This document shows, piece after piece, positions 41,680-41,795 of a DNA stretch of 41,795 bases; position 1 is the first letter of the stretch; every line of letters begins with the position of its first letter. A model generated the notes under the pieces. That model had not been told where the DNA came from. It saw nothing but the letters and a program-made list of their open reading frames with translations, and did no database searches. The DNA is taken from the NCBI GenBank assembly GCA_016179105.1, contig JACOSB010000107.1, positions 1 to 41,795 on the forward strand, written 5' to 3'. Made by a program: the position numbers and the translations under genes. This stretch comes from Candidatus Acetothermia bacterium (GTDB taxonomy: Bacteria > Bipolaricaulota > Bipolaricaulia > RBG-16-55-9 > DRXL01).

Positions 41680-41795
41680 TTAGATGGTATCATGGCGTTT
41701 GAGGATTTGCCAGAGTTCACGTGCTAAGCTAGGGGAATTTTTCTTCCACCGCCACTCACACTCCTTGAGGTGCAACGGGAAATTCACCTTGACTC
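41680..41795 (-). CDS. C-terminal end of a probable transposase, cut by the window edge
   Basis: The last 38 codons of a minus-strand frame end at a TAA at 41680. The tail (VNFPLHLKECEWRW, then a basic helix and RELWQILKRHDTI) resembles the LKECEWR ending of IS1595-type transposases as I recall them. No terminal inverted repeat could be matched in 41631-41680. The rest lies beyond the window. Confidence 0.45.
   Translation of the reverse strand, partial: VKVNFPLHLKECEWRWKKNSPSLARELWQILKRHDTI

Noticed and set aside
1..41795. CRISPR arrays, tRNA or rRNA genes
   Set aside because: I saw no repeat-spacer structure, no cloverleaf with anticodon arm, and no rRNA segment. The regular arrays at 21571 and 22021 have an 11-bp period and are regulatory, not CRISPR.

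Overview
The window is about 41.8 kb from a bacterial chromosome of moderately high G+C. It carries about 38 protein genes, no rRNA, and no tRNA that I could see. Many genes start with GTG or TTG, Shine-Dalgarno sites are strong, and promoters fit sigma-70 spacing. The order tatC-efp-asp23-amaP-(DUF2273-like)-nusB-folD and a CIRCE element before groES resemble Firmicutes-like or other Terrabacteria-type genomes. The Res-type cytochrome c system and the SARP/AAA/TPR regulator also occur in Chloroflexi and several candidate phyla. I cannot name the phylum.

Layout from left to right. Positions 243-3247 hold a thioredoxin-like protein plus ResB and CcsA (cytochrome c maturation). Positions 3386-5791 hold an orphan protein, a secreted orphan protein and a sugar-nucleotide epimerase. 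Positions 5897-9838 (minus) form a seven-gene operon from tatC to folD with a good promoter at 9873-9901. At 10002 is a divergent drug-efflux MFS gene whose mRNA may be leaderless. Positions 11693-19374 (minus) carry topA, a patatin-like lipase, groEL, groES and gyrB, each unit with a recognisable promoter; groES has CIRCE. Positions 19529-21532 (minus) hold an S9 peptidase.

Positions 21571-24641 are the most unusual part. Two arrays of five direct repeats with an exact 11-bp period (TTCAC-like units) each end 20 bp, start to start, before a -10 hexamer. Each array drives a short orphan gene. Next come a strong intrinsic terminator, then an OmpR/PhoB-type response regulator and its sensor kinase. 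This is the arrangement expected of a PhoB/PhoP-like regulator binding beside its own genes. Two tandem paralogous small exported proteins (24811-25837, minus) and a 1167-residue SARP/AAA/TPR regulator (26001-29504) follow.

Positions 29625-35834 form a compact purine operon, purC-purS-purQ-purL-purF-purM, with mostly overlapping or nearly touching genes. Positions 35835-37000 look like eroded accessory DNA: a resolvase lacking its catalytic half and a DUF5655-like gene. Positions 37210-39595 (minus) encode a serine hydrolase and a PQQ-type sugar dehydrogenase, both exported. Positions 39723-41630 (minus) encode a LytS/LytR-type two-component system whose kinase is broken by one extra G. The right edge cuts a probable transposase tail.

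Short palindromic repeats beginning GTAGGGGCG, or diverged from it, lie in at least five intergenic gaps.
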